DNA of 63,026 nt, taken from contig JAICXF010000003.1 of the NCBI GenBank assembly GCA_025981625.1, forward strand, positions 1 through 63,026, in the 5' to 3' direction. A model generated the notes under the pieces. It saw only the letters and a program-made list of their open reading frames with translations. It made no database searches and was not told where the DNA came from. This DNA comes from Sphingomonas sp. (GTDB lineage: Bacteria > Pseudomonadota > Alphaproteobacteria > Sphingomonadales > Sphingomonadaceae). A program made the position numbers and the translations under genes. Below are positions 33,195-42,551 of the stretch, in pieces. Positions within the stretch are counted from its first letter, which is position 1, and the number at the start of each line of letters is the position of its first letter.

Positions 33195-34444
33195 TAGCCG
33201 CCCTTCATCGCGTCGAACAGTCGCCCGAACATGCCTTTGGCGCGCGCCGGCCTGACCACCGGCCCGGCGATGTCGCGGATGTCGCCGCGGCCGCTCGCAG
33301 CTAGAAGCGCAAGCCCGACGAGGGTCGAGAACGCCGGGCCGCTATGAGCGTCGGGGAGCCCGGTGATCTGCTTGGGGCGACCCACTCGGACGGCGCGGCC
33401 GAGCACGCCCTGCATGTAATCGGCGATATTCTTGAGCTCGGCGCCGCCACCGGTCAGGACCACCTGGCGCCCGACGGGGCCGGTGAACCCGAGGCCCTTC
33501 AGCGCTGCTTCGATTTCGTTCGTCAGCTCCTCGACGCGCTGCCGGATGACCATCATCAGCTGCGCGCGCGTCATCTTCATCGGCTCGGCGCCCGGCTCGG
33601 CGCCGATCTGGGTCGCCTCGATCATCTCGTGATTGTCGCGCGGGCTGGTCATGGCCGAGCCGTAGAAGCATTTGAGCCGCTCGGCGTCGCGGCGCTGGAC
33701 AGCGAACGCTGCGGCGATGTCGTTGGTAATGTCGCGCGCGCCGAGCTCGATCGAGCGCAGGCCGACCAGCATCCCGCCATAATGGACGGAGACGTTGGTC
33801 ACCTCCGCGCCCATCTCGACCAGCGCAACCCCGAGGTCGCGCTCCTCTTCGCTCAGGCAAGCGAGGGCGGCGGCGACGGGCGATGCAACGATTGCACGAA
33901 CGCCAAGGTGCGCCTGGCGGATGACCGTGTCGATGTTCCTCAGCGGCGACGGCTCGGCCGCGATGACGTGGATGTCCACGCCGAGACGATTGGCGTGAAG
34001 GCCGATCGGCTGCTGCACGCCCTGAGCCCGGTCGATGGTGTAGAGCGCCGGATGAGCGTGGAGCACGACCTGCCCGTTCTTGTCGATCGCCTCCTTGCCG
34101 GCCGCAAACAGCTGGTTGAGGTCCGCCTGCTCCACCGGGTGGCCGCCGAGCTCGACCTCGACGTTGGCGAGATCGCTGACGAGACCATGGGCGCCATAGC
34201 TCGCCCACACGTCCTCGACGGTCAGGCCGGACATGCGCTCGGCGAGCTCGACCGCTTCGCGGACGGCGAACTCGCTGGCGTTCATGTCGGTGATGAAGCC
34301 GCGCTTCACTCCACGGCTCTCGCGCTGGCCGGTGCCGAGCACGGTCAGCCGGCCGTCGCCTTCCGGCCGCGCGATCATCGCGCTGACCTTCGAAGAGCCG
34401 ATATCGAGTGCCGCGATCAGGGGCCGGTCGTCGGGCTGGGCCAC
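33191..34444 (-). CDS. ftsA: Cell division protein FtsA
   Basis: 417 aa actin-like ATPase that ties FtsZ to the membrane. GTG start. The opener LIAALDIGSSKVSAMIA is the phosphate-1 motif, VALVEMGAEVTNVSVHYGGM phosphate-2, and VVLTGGGAELKNIADYMQ the adenosine motif. The C-terminal amphipathic helix KGMFGRLFDAMKGGY binds the membrane. The gene starts 6 nt after ftsQ. The usual partner ftsZ is not next; instead an MFS gene overlaps its stop. Confidence 0.96.
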   Translation of the reverse strand: MAQPDDRPLIAALDIGSSKVSAMIARPEGDGRLTVLGTGQRESRGVKRGFITDMNASEFAVREAVELAERMSGLTVEDVWASYGAHGLVSDLANVEVELGGHPVEQADLNQLFAAGKEAIDKNGQVVLHAHPALYTIDRAQGVQQPIGLHANRLGVDIHVIAAEPSPLRNIDTVIRQAHLGVRAIVASPVAAALACLSEEERDLGVALVEMGAEVTNVSVHYGGMLVGLRSIELGARDITNDIAAAFAVQRRDAERLKCFYGSAMTSPRDNHEMIEATQIGAEPGAEPMKMTRAQLMMVIRQRVEELTNEIEAALKGLGFTGPVGRQVVLTGGGAELKNIADYMQGVLGRAVRVGRPKQITGLPDAHSGPAFSTLVGLALLAASGRGDIRDIAGPVVRPARAKGMFGRLFDAMKGGY

Positions 34445-34450
34445 TAAGGT

Positions 34451-35371
34451 CTAGCCCTCCTGCGGCGGGGGAGCCGTGGGCGCGATCGGCTCGCCCGGCG
34501 CGCGCTTGAGCCGCACGGTCATCTGGCCCGGCTTACGCAGGTCGAAGCGCATGTACCCTCGTCCCAGCAGCCCGGATTGCTTGTCGAGGCGTGCAAACCT
34601 CGTGAGCACGGTGCGGGCATTGTCCTCGCCCTCCGGAAGCGCGACGATCTCGCCCGATTGAAAAGCGAGATCCCACCGGCGGCCGCCGATCCAGCTCGCC
34701 GAAGCGAGCTGCGGCTTGAGCGTCGGCACCGCAGCCATCAATCGATCGAGCTGCTGCTCCTGGCCGTTGGCTCCGGGCCCGATCAGCAACGGCAGATCGG
34801 GCATCTTGTCGACCGGGACATGGTCGAGAACGACTCCCTCGCTGTCGATCAACGCGAGCTCTCCCTGGTTTTGCCAGAGCGCGGCGGGGGTTCGCTCGAC
34901 GATGTCGATCACCAGCGTATCGGGCAGCCGGCGCGACACTCGCGCATCCTTGACCCAGCCGTATTCGAGTAATCGGCGGCGAATCTCGGAGACGCTGACA
35001 AGTGCCTGCGGCGCGTTTGCGGTTTCCGCTTCGGCGGCGGCTCGATGCAGCTCATCGGTCACGACGGCGTCGACCAGAGCGCGATTCATGTGGTTGATCC
35101 CGACGATCTGATAGCCGCCGACCTTGAATCCCGCTTCGCCGACAGCAGTCGCCGCTGCTCGTTCGGCCCTGGCCGGAATGTCGAGCGCGACCAGCACCAC
35201 CAGGCCAATGGCGAGAACGAACGCGCCAAACACCAGGCCCGCGATCTTGTTGGCCCGCGCCTGGTCGACCGGCAGGCGCTTGGCGATCTTCTTCGGTACG
35301 GTCACCCGCGACGGCTTCTTCGCATTGGCGCGACCCGCGCCTCCGCCGCGGCGAACATGGGCGGCGCTCAT
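34451..35371 (-). CDS. ftsQ: Cell division protein FtsQ
   Basis: 306 aa bitopic divisome protein. A basic cytoplasmic N terminus, one helix about 43-65 (IAGLVFGAFVLAIGLVVLVAL), a POTRA domain (FKVGGYQIVGINHMNRALVD, VSEIRRRLLEYGWVKDARVSRRLPDTLVIDIVERTPAALW) and an FtsQ beta-domain. It ends in a Pro-rich tail. It overlaps ddl by 4 nt and precedes ftsA by 6 nt. Confidence 0.94.
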   Translation of the reverse strand: MSAAHVRRGGGAGRANAKKPSRVTVPKKIAKRLPVDQARANKIAGLVFGAFVLAIGLVVLVALDIPARAERAAATAVGEAGFKVGGYQIVGINHMNRALVDAVVTDELHRAAAEAETANAPQALVSVSEIRRRLLEYGWVKDARVSRRLPDTLVIDIVERTPAALWQNQGELALIDSEGVVLDHVPVDKMPDLPLLIGPGANGQEQQLDRLMAAVPTLKPQLASASWIGGRRWDLAFQSGEIVALPEGEDNARTVLTRFARLDKQSGLLGRGYMRFDLRKPGQMTVRLKRAPGEPIAPTAPPPQEG

Positions 35372-36309
35372 TCCCCAGTTCCTTTGGGCAGCGCCTCGGC
35401 GATCAGCCGCTCGACGAGCTCGCCGTAGGGAATGCCCTTGTGTCTGGCTTGCTCGGGCACCAGGCTGAGCGGAGTCATGCCGGGCTGGGTGTTGACCTCC
35501 AGCAGATAGAGGCCGGCTTCACCGAGCTCGTCGTCCCAGCGAAAGTCCGACCGCGACGCGCCCTTGCAGCCGAGCAGCTGATGCGCCCGCGCGGCCATGT
35601 CCATCATCGCGCTCGCAATTTCATAAGGCACTTGCGCAGGGCAGACATGCTGCGTCAGTCCGTCGGTATATTTGGCGGCATAATCGTAGAACCCCGCCTT
35701 GGGCTTCAGCTCGGTGACCGCCAGCGGCTCGCCACCCAGGACGGCGACCGTCAGCTCGCGCCCCTTGATGAACGGCTCGGCAAGGAGCTGGTCGAATTCG
35801 TCCCATGGTCCGGGCACGTCACGCCCGATCGGATTGCCGTAATTGCCCTCTTCCGTAACGATCGCGACGCCGACGGAGGAGCCTTCGTTCACCGGCTTCA
35901 CCACGTACGGGCGAGGCATCGGATCTTCCTGGTGCAGGCTCTCGGTCGAGACCACGCGCCCCGCCGGCATTCGAATGCCGTGCGGGACGAGGACCATCTT
36001 GGTCAGCTCCTTGTCGATGGCGATCACCGACGTCGCGAGGCCGCTGTGCGTATAGGTGAGGCCCATCAGGTCCATCATGCCCTGCACCGTCCCGTCCTCG
36101 CCGGGCGTGCCGTGGAGCGCGTTGAAGACGACGTCAGGCTTCAGCTCGGCGAGCCCGGCGGCGACATCGCGGTCCATGTCCAGCTCGGTTACCTTGGACC
36201 AGCCGCGCTCGCGCAGCGCGTCGGCGACGCCCTTGCCGCTCGTCAGCGACACGTCCCGCTCCGACGACCAGCCGCCCATCAGCACGACGACGTGAATCGA
36301 CTTATCCAT
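35368..36309 (-). CDS. ddl: D-alanine–D-alanine ligase
   Basis: 313 aa ATP-grasp ligase (DdlB type) of the dcw cluster. N-terminal VVVLMGGWSSERDVSLTSGKG; middle FNALHGTPGEDGTVQGMMDLMGLTYTHSG; ATP-grasp PYVVKPVNEGSSVGVAIV; C-terminal LLEVNTQPGMTPLSLVPEQAR. Start ATG 36309 (MDKSI) is preferred to ATG 36315, because the only purine site (AAAGG) lies 6 nt before the former and 1 nt before the latter. A 72-nt palindromic repeat sits immediately upstream and fills most of the ddl/murB gap. Confidence 0.95.
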   Translation of the reverse strand: MDKSIHVVVLMGGWSSERDVSLTSGKGVADALRERGWSKVTELDMDRDVAAGLAELKPDVVFNALHGTPGEDGTVQGMMDLMGLTYTHSGLATSVIAIDKELTKMVLVPHGIRMPAGRVVSTESLHQEDPMPRPYVVKPVNEGSSVGVAIVTEEGNYGNPIGRDVPGPWDEFDQLLAEPFIKGRELTVAVLGGEPLAVTELKPKAGFYDYAAKYTDGLTQHVCPAQVPYEIASAMMDMAARAHQLLGCKGASRSDFRWDDELGEAGLYLLEVNTQPGMTPLSLVPEQARHKGIPYGELVERLIAEALPKGTGE

Positions 36310-36324
36310 TCGCATGCCTTTGGC

Positions 36325-36396
36325 TCGTCACCCCCGCGAAAACGGGGGCCGAGCCGAGACAGGAAAACTGGGTTCCCGCTTTCGCGGGAATGACGA
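36325..36396. repeat. Palindromic intergenic repeat in the ddl/murB gap
   Basis: 72 nt with terminal TCGTCA...TGACGA. The two inner hairpins are CCCCCGCGAAAACGGGGG and TTCCCGCTTTCGCGGGAA. This is the well-known style of dispersed 'CGTCATTCCCGCGAAAGCGGG' elements of alpha- and gammaproteobacteria. It lies 15 nt upstream of ddl and 10 nt after the murB stop. Confidence 0.75.
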
Positions 36397-36405
36397 CATT
36401 GCAAC

Positions 36406-37335
36406 TCAACCCTCGACCCCCACGCGCTGGATTTCCCATTCGAGCCTGATGTGTGTTTTCTCCTCGACCCGCCGCCGGACTTCCTCGCCCAGCGCCTCGA
36501 TCTCGGCGCTCGAAGCGCTACCGAGATTGAGCAGGAAATTGCAATGCTTTTCCGAGACTTGAGCATCGCCGATGCGCAGGCCCCGGCAGCCTGCCGCATC
36601 GACCAGCGCCCAGGCCTTGTGCCCCGGCGGATTCTTGAACGTCGAGCCCCCGGTCCGGCTGCGCAGCGGCTGCGATTCCTCGCGGGCGCGGGCGATCGCG
36701 TCCATTTCGGCGCCGATGGCTACGGGATCGCCCGGAACTCCCCGGAATGTGCCTCCGATTACCACGGCGCCGTCTGACACTTCGCTGTGGCGATAGGTGT
36801 AGCCGAGCCTCTCCACGGGCCATTCGACGACCTCGCCGGTGCGCAGCACGAGACGGGCCGAGACAAGGATATCCTTGACCTCCCGCCCATAGGCGCCGCC
36901 ATTCATGCGCACGAACCCGCCCACCGTGCCGGGGATGCCGCGGAGGAACTCGAGCCCGGCTATCCCGTGGTCGCGGGCCGTCGAGGACACGAGGATACCG
37001 CTCGCGCCGCCGCCGCAGCAGAGCGTGGTTTCGTCGACCCGCTCGATCCTGGAGAATGCCTTTCCAAGGCGGATCACCACGCCCTGCACGCCGCCATCGC
37101 GGACGATGAGGTTGGAGCCGAGCCCCAGCGCCATCACCGGCGTGTGGGGGTCCAGCTTGCGGAGGAACTGCACAAGGTCCTCTTCGTCGGCCGGCTCGAA
37201 CAGCCATTCGGCCATGCCGCCGCTCTTGAACCAGACGAGCGGCGCCAACGCGGCATTGCGGGTGAGCTTGCCCCGGACCTTCCCCCCTACCGCTTGCGGG
37301 AGGGGCCGGGGGTGGGCCCGTTCAATGGCGTTCAC
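36406..37335 (-). CDS. murB: UDP-N-acetylenolpyruvoylglucosamine reductase
   Basis: 309 aa FAD enzyme, second step of UDP-MurNAc synthesis. The FAD segment [25 protein letters not shown], then [43 protein letters not shown] and [22 protein letters not shown] with the active Ser, identify it (type I). GTG start 37335 overlaps the murC stop. Residues about 8-18 ([10 protein letters not shown]) are encoded by the left arm of a 105-bp palindromic element that spans the murC/murB junction, an in-frame extension not needed by the enzyme. Confidence 0.94.
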   Translation of the reverse strand: MNAIERAHPRPLPQAVGGKVRGKLTRNAALAPLVWFKSGGMAEWLFEPADEEDLVQFLRKLDPHTPVMALGLGSNLIVRDGGVQGVVIRLGKAFSRIERVDETTLCCGGGASGILVSSTARDHGIAGLEFLRGIPGTVGGFVRMNGGAYGREVKDILVSARLVLRTGEVVEWPVERLGYTYRHSEVSDGAVVIGGTFRGVPGDPVAIGAEMDAIARAREESQPLRSRTGGSTFKNPPGHKAWALVDAAGCRGLRIGDAQVSEKHCNFLLNLGSASSAEIEALGEEVRRRVEEKTHIRLEWEIQRVGVEG

Positions 37336-37388
37336 GCCGCCACCCCGTCGCCGCTGCGTGCATCATCCCCTCCCGCAAGCGGTAGGGG
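37284..37388. repeat. 105-bp palindromic element at the murC/murB junction
   Basis: A perfect 22-bp inverted repeat (37284-37305 and 37367-37388) surrounds a 61-bp centre that includes the murC stop and murB start. The same element, also 105 bp, lies between murE and murF (45081-45185), with the same shared GGGTGGGCCCG and CGCCGCT blocks in the centre. Confidence 0.8.
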
Positions 37389-38801
37389 TGATTTGTTTGT
37401 CCTCGCGTCGCCGACGCCCTTCGCGAGCGCCGCGGCCCATTTGGTGATGTCGCCGGCGCCCATGCAGATGATCATGTCGCCGTCGGCCGCGAGATCGCGC
37501 AGCTCGCGGCAGAGCTCGTCGAGATCGGTGACCGACCGCACCATGCGGTGGCCGTGCGCGCGCAGACCGTCCGCAAGCGCGCTCGAATCCACGCCTTCGA
37601 TCGGCTCCTCGCCGGCGGCATATACCGGGGTCACGAACACCACGTCCGCGTCATTGAAGGCGTTCTGGAACTCGTCCATCAGCGACTGAAGCCGGGTGTA
37701 ACGGTGCGGCTGCACCACCGCGATGACCCGTCCGGTCGCCCCTTCGCGCGCCGCGGAAAGCACCGCGCGGATCTCGGTCGGGTGGTGCGCATAATCATCG
37801 ATGATGATGGCGCCGTCGACTTCGCCGACGCGAGTGAAACGACGCTTGACTCCCTCGAACCGTTCAAAGCCTGCAACTATTGCCTCGTCCGAAATTCCGA
37901 GTTCGAGCGCTACGGCGATGGCGGCCAGCGCGTTCTGCACATTGTGCCGGCCGGGGATCGGGACGTGGAGGGAAATGGACCGGCGGTTGCCTTCCCTTTC
38001 GAGAATCAACGCGTCGAACCGGCTTCCGCCGGGGATTGGCGTGAGATTGTCCGCCCGCACGTCGGCGAGGGCGGAAAAGCCGTAAGTGACGATCCGCCGG
38101 TCGCGGATTCGGCCGATGATGTTCTGCACTTCGGGATGATCGACGCACAGCACGGCGAGGCCGTAAAAGGGCACATTCTCGACGAACTCGACGAACGCGT
38201 CCTTCACGCGCTCGAAGCTGCCGTAATGTTCGAGGTGCTCGGGATCGATGTTGGTGACGACTGCGATCGTGCCATCCAGGCGCAGGAAGCTGCCGTCGCT
38301 TTCGTCCGCCTCGATGACCCACCAGTCGCTTTTCCCCAGCCGCGCGTTGGAGCCGTAGCGATTGATGATCCCGCCGTTGATCACGGTCGGGTCCATGTTG
38401 CCGCTGTCGAGCAGTGCGGCGACCATCGATGTCGTGGTCGTCTTGCCGTGCGTGCCGGCCACCGCCACCGTCTTTTGCATCCGCATCAACTCGGCGAGCA
38501 TCTCGGCGCGGCGGACGCGCGGCAAGCGGCGCTCGGCGGCGGCCTGCAATTCAGGATTGGTTTCCTTGATCGCCGTCGAGCAGACGACGACGGCCGCATC
38601 GCCGAGATTATCGGGCGAATGGCCGATCGTGACCGCGATCCCTGTCTTGCGCAGCTTCTCGACCACGTAACTGTCGGCGGCGTCGGACCCCTGCACCTTA
38701 TAGCCGAGCTGGTGCATCACCTCGGCAATTCCCGACATGCCGATGCCGCCGATCCCGACGAAGTGGATCGTGCCGATGTCGGTTCCCATTGCCTTCATCA
38801 T
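37332..38801 (-). CDS. murC: UDP-N-acetylmuramate–L-alanine ligase
   Basis: 489 aa Mur ligase adding L-Ala. N-terminal [29 protein letters not shown] Rossmann loop, ATP loop [34 protein letters not shown], and [17 protein letters not shown] with [14 protein letters not shown]. Start ATG 38801 overlaps the murG stop. The C-terminal 18-20 residues ([19 protein letters not shown]) are encoded by the right arm of the palindromic element shared with murB and look like a tail added by its insertion. Confidence 0.95.
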   Translation of the reverse strand: MMKAMGTDIGTIHFVGIGGIGMSGIAEVMHQLGYKVQGSDAADSYVVEKLRKTGIAVTIGHSPDNLGDAAVVVCSTAIKETNPELQAAAERRLPRVRRAEMLAELMRMQKTVAVAGTHGKTTTTSMVAALLDSGNMDPTVINGGIINRYGSNARLGKSDWWVIEADESDGSFLRLDGTIAVVTNIDPEHLEHYGSFERVKDAFVEFVENVPFYGLAVLCVDHPEVQNIIGRIRDRRIVTYGFSALADVRADNLTPIPGGSRFDALILEREGNRRSISLHVPIPGRHNVQNALAAIAVALELGISDEAIVAGFERFEGVKRRFTRVGEVDGAIIIDDYAHHPTEIRAVLSAAREGATGRVIAVVQPHRYTRLQSLMDEFQNAFNDADVVFVTPVYAAGEEPIEGVDSSALADGLRAHGHRMVRSVTDLDELCRELRDLAADGDMIICMGAGDITKWAAALAKGVGDARTNKSPLPLAGGDDARSGDGVAA

Positions 38802-39958
38802 GCGGGTATTGCTCCGCCAGGAGCGAGCGCAGCGACGCGCGGCGTCAGGGCGGGTCCAACTTCGACCGGCGCAACTCCATTCCCGACCCGCTCGACGAGA
38901 TCGGCGAGGTCGCGCGCCGCGTGCGGGCGGCCCACGGACAAGGCGCGAGCCGCGGCGTTGTTGAGCGCAACGGGGTCGATCGCCAGCGCCTCGATCTGCT
39001 TTGCGAGCACCTCGGGCGTGAAATTGCCCTGCGCTATCGCCCGAGCGCCGCCGGCCTTGACCATCTCGCGCGCGTTGGCGGTCTGGTGGTCGTCCGTCGC
39101 CGCGGCAAACGGGATGAGGATCGCCGGTCGCCCCGCCGCGGTCAGCTCGGCGATCGTCGAAGCCCCCGCGCGGCCGATGACCAAATGCGCGTCCGCCAGT
39201 TTTTCGGCCATGTCCTCGATGTAGGTCGTCAGCTCCGCCGGAATCCCGAGATCCGAATATTGCTTGCGGACTTTCTCGATGTCGTCGGGCCGGCATTGCT
39301 GGACCACCTGCAGGCGGCGGCGCAGCGACGGCTCGAGCAGGCCGAGGCCGGCGGGCACCACCTGGCTCAGCACCGTCGCGCCCTGGCTGCCGCCGGTGAT
39401 CAAGATCTTGAGCGGCGCGAACTCGTCGAAGGCCGGGAACGGCAACTCGCCGAGGCGGGCGATCTCCTCCCGCACCGGATTGCCGACCAGCACGGCTTTC
39501 TTCTTGAACCTGGGCTTCAGCCGGTCGATCTGGTGGTAGGCGGTGCCGATCGCTTCGGCATCGCCGGCGAGCAGCCGGTTGACGCGGCCCATCACCGCAT
39601 TCTGTTCGTGAAGCACCGCCGGGATGCGCCTGGAACTTGCGGCGAGCAGCGAGGGGAAGGCGGGATAACCGCCGAAACCCACGACGGCGTCTGGCTTATG
39701 GTCCCGGTAAAGCCGCTTGGCCTCTCCCCTGCCCTTCACCACCGATCCGGCGGCCTTCAGCCAGCCGATCGGCCCGCCGCCGAGCCGGCCGGCAGGCAGG
39801 ATGTGCACCGGCACGCCCTCGAACAGCCCCGGGTACCGCGCGCCGCGCTCGTCGGTGATCAGCAGCACGCCATGCCCGCGGCTCCTGAGCTCCGCCGCCA
39901 GCGCGTGCGCCGGAATCATGTGTCCGCCGGTCCCTCCGGCGGCCAGCACAAAGTTCAT
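38798..39958 (-). CDS. murG: UDP-GlcNAc:lipid I GlcNAc transferase
   Basis: 386 aa GT-B glycosyltransferase that makes lipid II on the cytoplasmic face. The N-terminal [19 protein letters not shown] is the lipid/UDP loop, [15 protein letters not shown] the conserved acceptor motif, [16 protein letters not shown] the hinge loop and [20 protein letters not shown] the UDP-GlcNAc site. Start ATG 39958. Its 3' end overlaps murC, and ftsW stops 10 nt upstream. Confidence 0.96.
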   Translation of the reverse strand: MNFVLAAGGTGGHMIPAHALAAELRSRGHGVLLITDERGARYPGLFEGVPVHILPAGRLGGGPIGWLKAAGSVVKGRGEAKRLYRDHKPDAVVGFGGYPAFPSLLAASSRRIPAVLHEQNAVMGRVNRLLAGDAEAIGTAYHQIDRLKPRFKKKAVLVGNPVREEIARLGELPFPAFDEFAPLKILITGGSQGATVLSQVVPAGLGLLEPSLRRRLQVVQQCRPDDIEKVRKQYSDLGIPAELTTYIEDMAEKLADAHLVIGRAGASTIAELTAAGRPAILIPFAAATDDHQTANAREMVKAGGARAIAQGNFTPEVLAKQIEALAIDPVALNNAAARALSVGRPHAARDLADLVERVGNGVAPVEVGPALTPRVAALAPGGAIPA

Positions 39959-39968
39959 GCGAACGGAC

Positions 39969-41192
39969 TCATGCGATCAGGGACTCCCCGCTCCACTTCA
40001 CGACGTAGGGCGAACGGGAGAGATAGGGGTTTCTCCGGGTGAAGGCGAGCAACAGGCCCATGCCAATCGACAGCGCCAGCATGGAGCTTCCGCCATAGCT
40101 GATGAACGGCAGCGTCATGCCCTTGGACGGCGCAAGCTGGACGTTGACCATCATGTTGATCAGCGCCTGCAGCCCGAACTCGATGGCGAGGCCGGCGGCG
40201 GCCAGAATCGAGAAGCTGCTGTCCTCGTCGAGCAGCTTGATCAGCACCCGCGCGACGATCGCGAGGTAGAGGCAGGCGATGGCGAGACAGGCGATCAGGC
40301 CGAACTCCTCGCCGATGACCGAGAAGATGTAATCCGTGTGCGGCTCGGGTAGGCCGAACTTCCGCGTGCCGCCGCCTGGCCCCATGCCGAACAGCCCGCC
40401 GGCGGTGATCGTGCGAAGTGCGTTCTCGACCTGGAAATTGTCGCCGGTCCCGAACAGGAACTCGTCGATCCGCGTGGTTGCGACGGGGTAGAAGAAGTAA
40501 GCCAGGATGACGCCGACCACGCCCGCGGCGGCGAGAATGCCCAGGATGCGCAGGCTCACGCCCGCGAGCGCAAGCATCGCCACCCACACGGCGCAGAAGA
40601 TGATCGTGCTGCCGAAGTCGGGCTGTTTCATCAGCAGGAACGCGACTGCGCCGGTCAGCACCGCGGAAATCGGATAGACCGGAAGTGATTTGTCCTTCTC
40701 CTTGAGGCTGAGCAGCCAAGCCATCGAGATGACGAAGAACGGCTTCAGGAACTCCGACGGCTGCACCTGGCCGAGGCCGAAGTTGATCCAGCGGCGGGCG
40801 CCGTTCACCTCCGGCCCGAGGATCGGCACGAAGATCAGCAGGACGAAGAAGAATGCTGCGCCGAACAGGGACAGGCGGCGGGCGCGGTCCTTGGGCATCA
40901 TCGAAATGGCGATCATCACCGGCACGCCGAGCGCGATCCAGGCGAGCTGGCGCCAGAAATAATAAAGTTCGGAGAAGTGCACGTTGCCGCCGGAATAGCG
41001 CTGGCCGGCTGCGGGCGAGGCTGCGGCGACGGCGATCAGGCCGATCGCGATCAGCACCGTCACCAGCAGCAGCAGGACCTTGTCGATCTCCCAGAACCAG
41101 CGGCCCATCGCGCTGGTGTCCGACCGGCCGTAACGCTCCGGGTCGATCAGCGCGGCCTTGGCCTTGATCTGGCCCGAGATGCTCTTGATCAT
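39969..41192 (-). CDS. ftsW: Peptidoglycan glycosyltransferase FtsW
   Basis: 407 aa SEDS-family polymerase of the septal wall, partner of FtsI. About ten membrane spans. Conserved segments: GPEVNGARRWINFGLGQVQPSEFLKPF (catalytic-loop region with the conserved GARRW and QPSE), FGMGPGGGTRKFGLPEPHTDYIFSVIGEEFG and KGMTLPFISYGGSSMLAL. The cytoplasmic N terminus is about 40 residues. The start overlaps the murD stop by 4 nt. Confidence 0.96.
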   Translation of the reverse strand: MIKSISGQIKAKAALIDPERYGRSDTSAMGRWFWEIDKVLLLLVTVLIAIGLIAVAAASPAAGQRYSGGNVHFSELYYFWRQLAWIALGVPVMIAISMMPKDRARRLSLFGAAFFFVLLIFVPILGPEVNGARRWINFGLGQVQPSEFLKPFFVISMAWLLSLKEKDKSLPVYPISAVLTGAVAFLLMKQPDFGSTIIFCAVWVAMLALAGVSLRILGILAAAGVVGVILAYFFYPVATTRIDEFLFGTGDNFQVENALRTITAGGLFGMGPGGGTRKFGLPEPHTDYIFSVIGEEFGLIACLAIACLYLAIVARVLIKLLDEDSSFSILAAAGLAIEFGLQALINMMVNVQLAPSKGMTLPFISYGGSSMLALSIGMGLLLAFTRRNPYLSRSPYVVKWSGESLIA

Positions 41193-42547
41193 AATTCCCC
41201 CACCAAAGCCCGGAACTGGTCGCCGCGGTCCTCGAAATCCCTGAACTGGTCGAAGCTCGCGCAGGCCGGCGACAGGAGCACCGTATCACCGGGCGCGGCA
41301 TCCGCAGCCGCTTCGCGCACGGCGACGTCCAGTTTTCCACAATTTTTCACGGGGATGTGAGGACTTAACAGCCGCTCGAACAGCTCGGCCGCCTCGCCGA
41401 TCGTGTAGGCCGAGGCGACATGCCCGAAATGGGCCAAGCATTCGTCGAGATTGTCGGTCTTCGCCTGCCCGCCGCAGATCCAGCGGATGCGCTCGAACGC
41501 GGCGAGCGCGGGTGCGGTCGCGGTCGGGTTCGTAGCCTTGCTGTCGTTGATGAACAGCACGCCGTCTTTCTCGCGGACGCGCTCCATGCGGTGCGGAAGG
41601 CCGGGATAGGTGCGGAGGCCTTCGGCGATGACCTGATTGGAAATGCGGAATTCTTGAGCAGTCATGATTGCTGCTCTGGCGTTGAGAGCGTTGTGCGGGC
41701 CCTGGAGCGCCGGCCATTGACGCTGATCGAATTCCCGCTCGTCGAAATTGGGATCGCTGGAGATGTGGCCGATGTTTACATTCTTGAGCCGCTTCAAAGC
41801 TAGTTGCTCAAGTGACTCGTCATCAAATGGGATGATGGCCAAGTCCGGCCACGGCTTCTGCATCTTGAATAGCCTGAACTTGGAATCTCGATAGGCCTCA
41901 AAGCTCGCGTACCGATCGAGATGGTCGGGCGTGATGTTGAGCAACACCGCCACGTCGCAATCGAGGCTCTGTGTCAGGTCGAGCTGGTAGCTCGACAATT
42001 CCAGCACATAGACGCCGCCCTCCGGCAGCGGCTCCTGGGCGAGGATCGGGAGGCCGATGTTGCCGCCCATGGTCGTCGGCACGCCCGCGGTCTCGAGGAT
42101 GTGGTGGACGAGCGCGGTCGTGGTCGACTTGCCGTTGGTGCCGGTGATGCCGACCACCTTATGCGCCGGAAGCTCGGGCCGGGCGCGGGCGAACAGCTCG
42201 ATATCGCCGATGATTTCGACGCCCGCGCCGCGCGCGCGCTCGGTGATCGGATGGCGGTTCAGAGGCAGGCCGGGGGTGACGACGAGCGAGTCGAATTGGG
42301 TGAGGTCTGCTTCGTTGAGGTTTGCAATTTCTGTGCCCCGGCGAAGGCCGGGGTCCAGGGCAGCGGGAACCGCTGCTTCGCAGCGGCCTGGGCCCCGGCC
42401 TTCGCCGGGGAGCAGCCTGTCGTCCCAGGCGGTCACCTTGGCACCGCTCGCCAGCAACGCCTCGACTGTTGCGAGCCCGGATCGGGCAAGCCCGTAAACC
42501 GCGTATCTCTTCCCGGCGAAGGCCTTGGCGGTGATCACGTGCGCCAC
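41189..42547 (-). CDS. murD: UDP-N-acetylmuramoyl-L-alanine–D-glutamate ligase with repeat-encoded insertion
   Basis: 452 aa Mur ligase adding D-Glu. Core motifs: YAVYGLARSGLATVEALL, VVTPGLPLNRHP, VVGITGTNGKSTTTALVHHIL, LELSSYQLDLT, INDSKATNPTATAPAL. GTG 42547 is taken as start; GTG 42538 is an alternative. Residues about 47-71 (PGEGRGPGRC... DPGLRRG) are encoded by a 75-nt palindromic repeat at 42336-42410. Its length is a multiple of three, so the frame survives. The insertion falls after the second strand of the N-terminal UDP-binding domain, in a surface loop. Confidence 0.95.
   Translation of the reverse strand: MAHVITAKAFAGKRYAVYGLARSGLATVEALLASGAKVTAWDDRLLPGEGRGPGRCEAAVPAALDPGLRRGTEIANLNEADLTQFDSLVVTPGLPLNRHPITERARGAGVEIIGDIELFARARPELPAHKVVGITGTNGKSTTTALVHHILETAGVPTTMGGNIGLPILAQEPLPEGGVYVLELSSYQLDLTQSLDCDVAVLLNITPDHLDRYASFEAYRDSKFRLFKMQKPWPDLAIIPFDDESLEQLALKRLKNVNIGHISSDPNFDEREFDQRQWPALQGPHNALNARAAIMTAQEFRISNQVIAEGLRTYPGLPHRMERVREKDGVLFINDSKATNPTATAPALAAFERIRWICGGQAKTDNLDECLAHFGHVASAYTIGEAAELFERLLSPHIPVKNCGKLDVAVREAAADAAPGDTVLLSPACASFDQFRDFEDRGDQFRALVGEL
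42336..42410. repeat. 75-bp palindromic repeat inside murD
   Basis: Arms of 22 nt (42336-42357 and 42389-42410) pair with one mismatch; inside is a second small palindrome (GGAACCGCTGCTTCGCAGCGG). The GGCGAAGGCCGGGGTCC style matches dispersed repeats of sphingomonads. Encodes 25 residues of MurD in frame. Confidence 0.8.
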
Positions 42548-42551
42548 TTGC

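Noticed and set aside
37548..39224. 558-codon open frame antisense to murC/murG
   Set aside because: No domain content; murC and murG on the other strand are complete and conserved.
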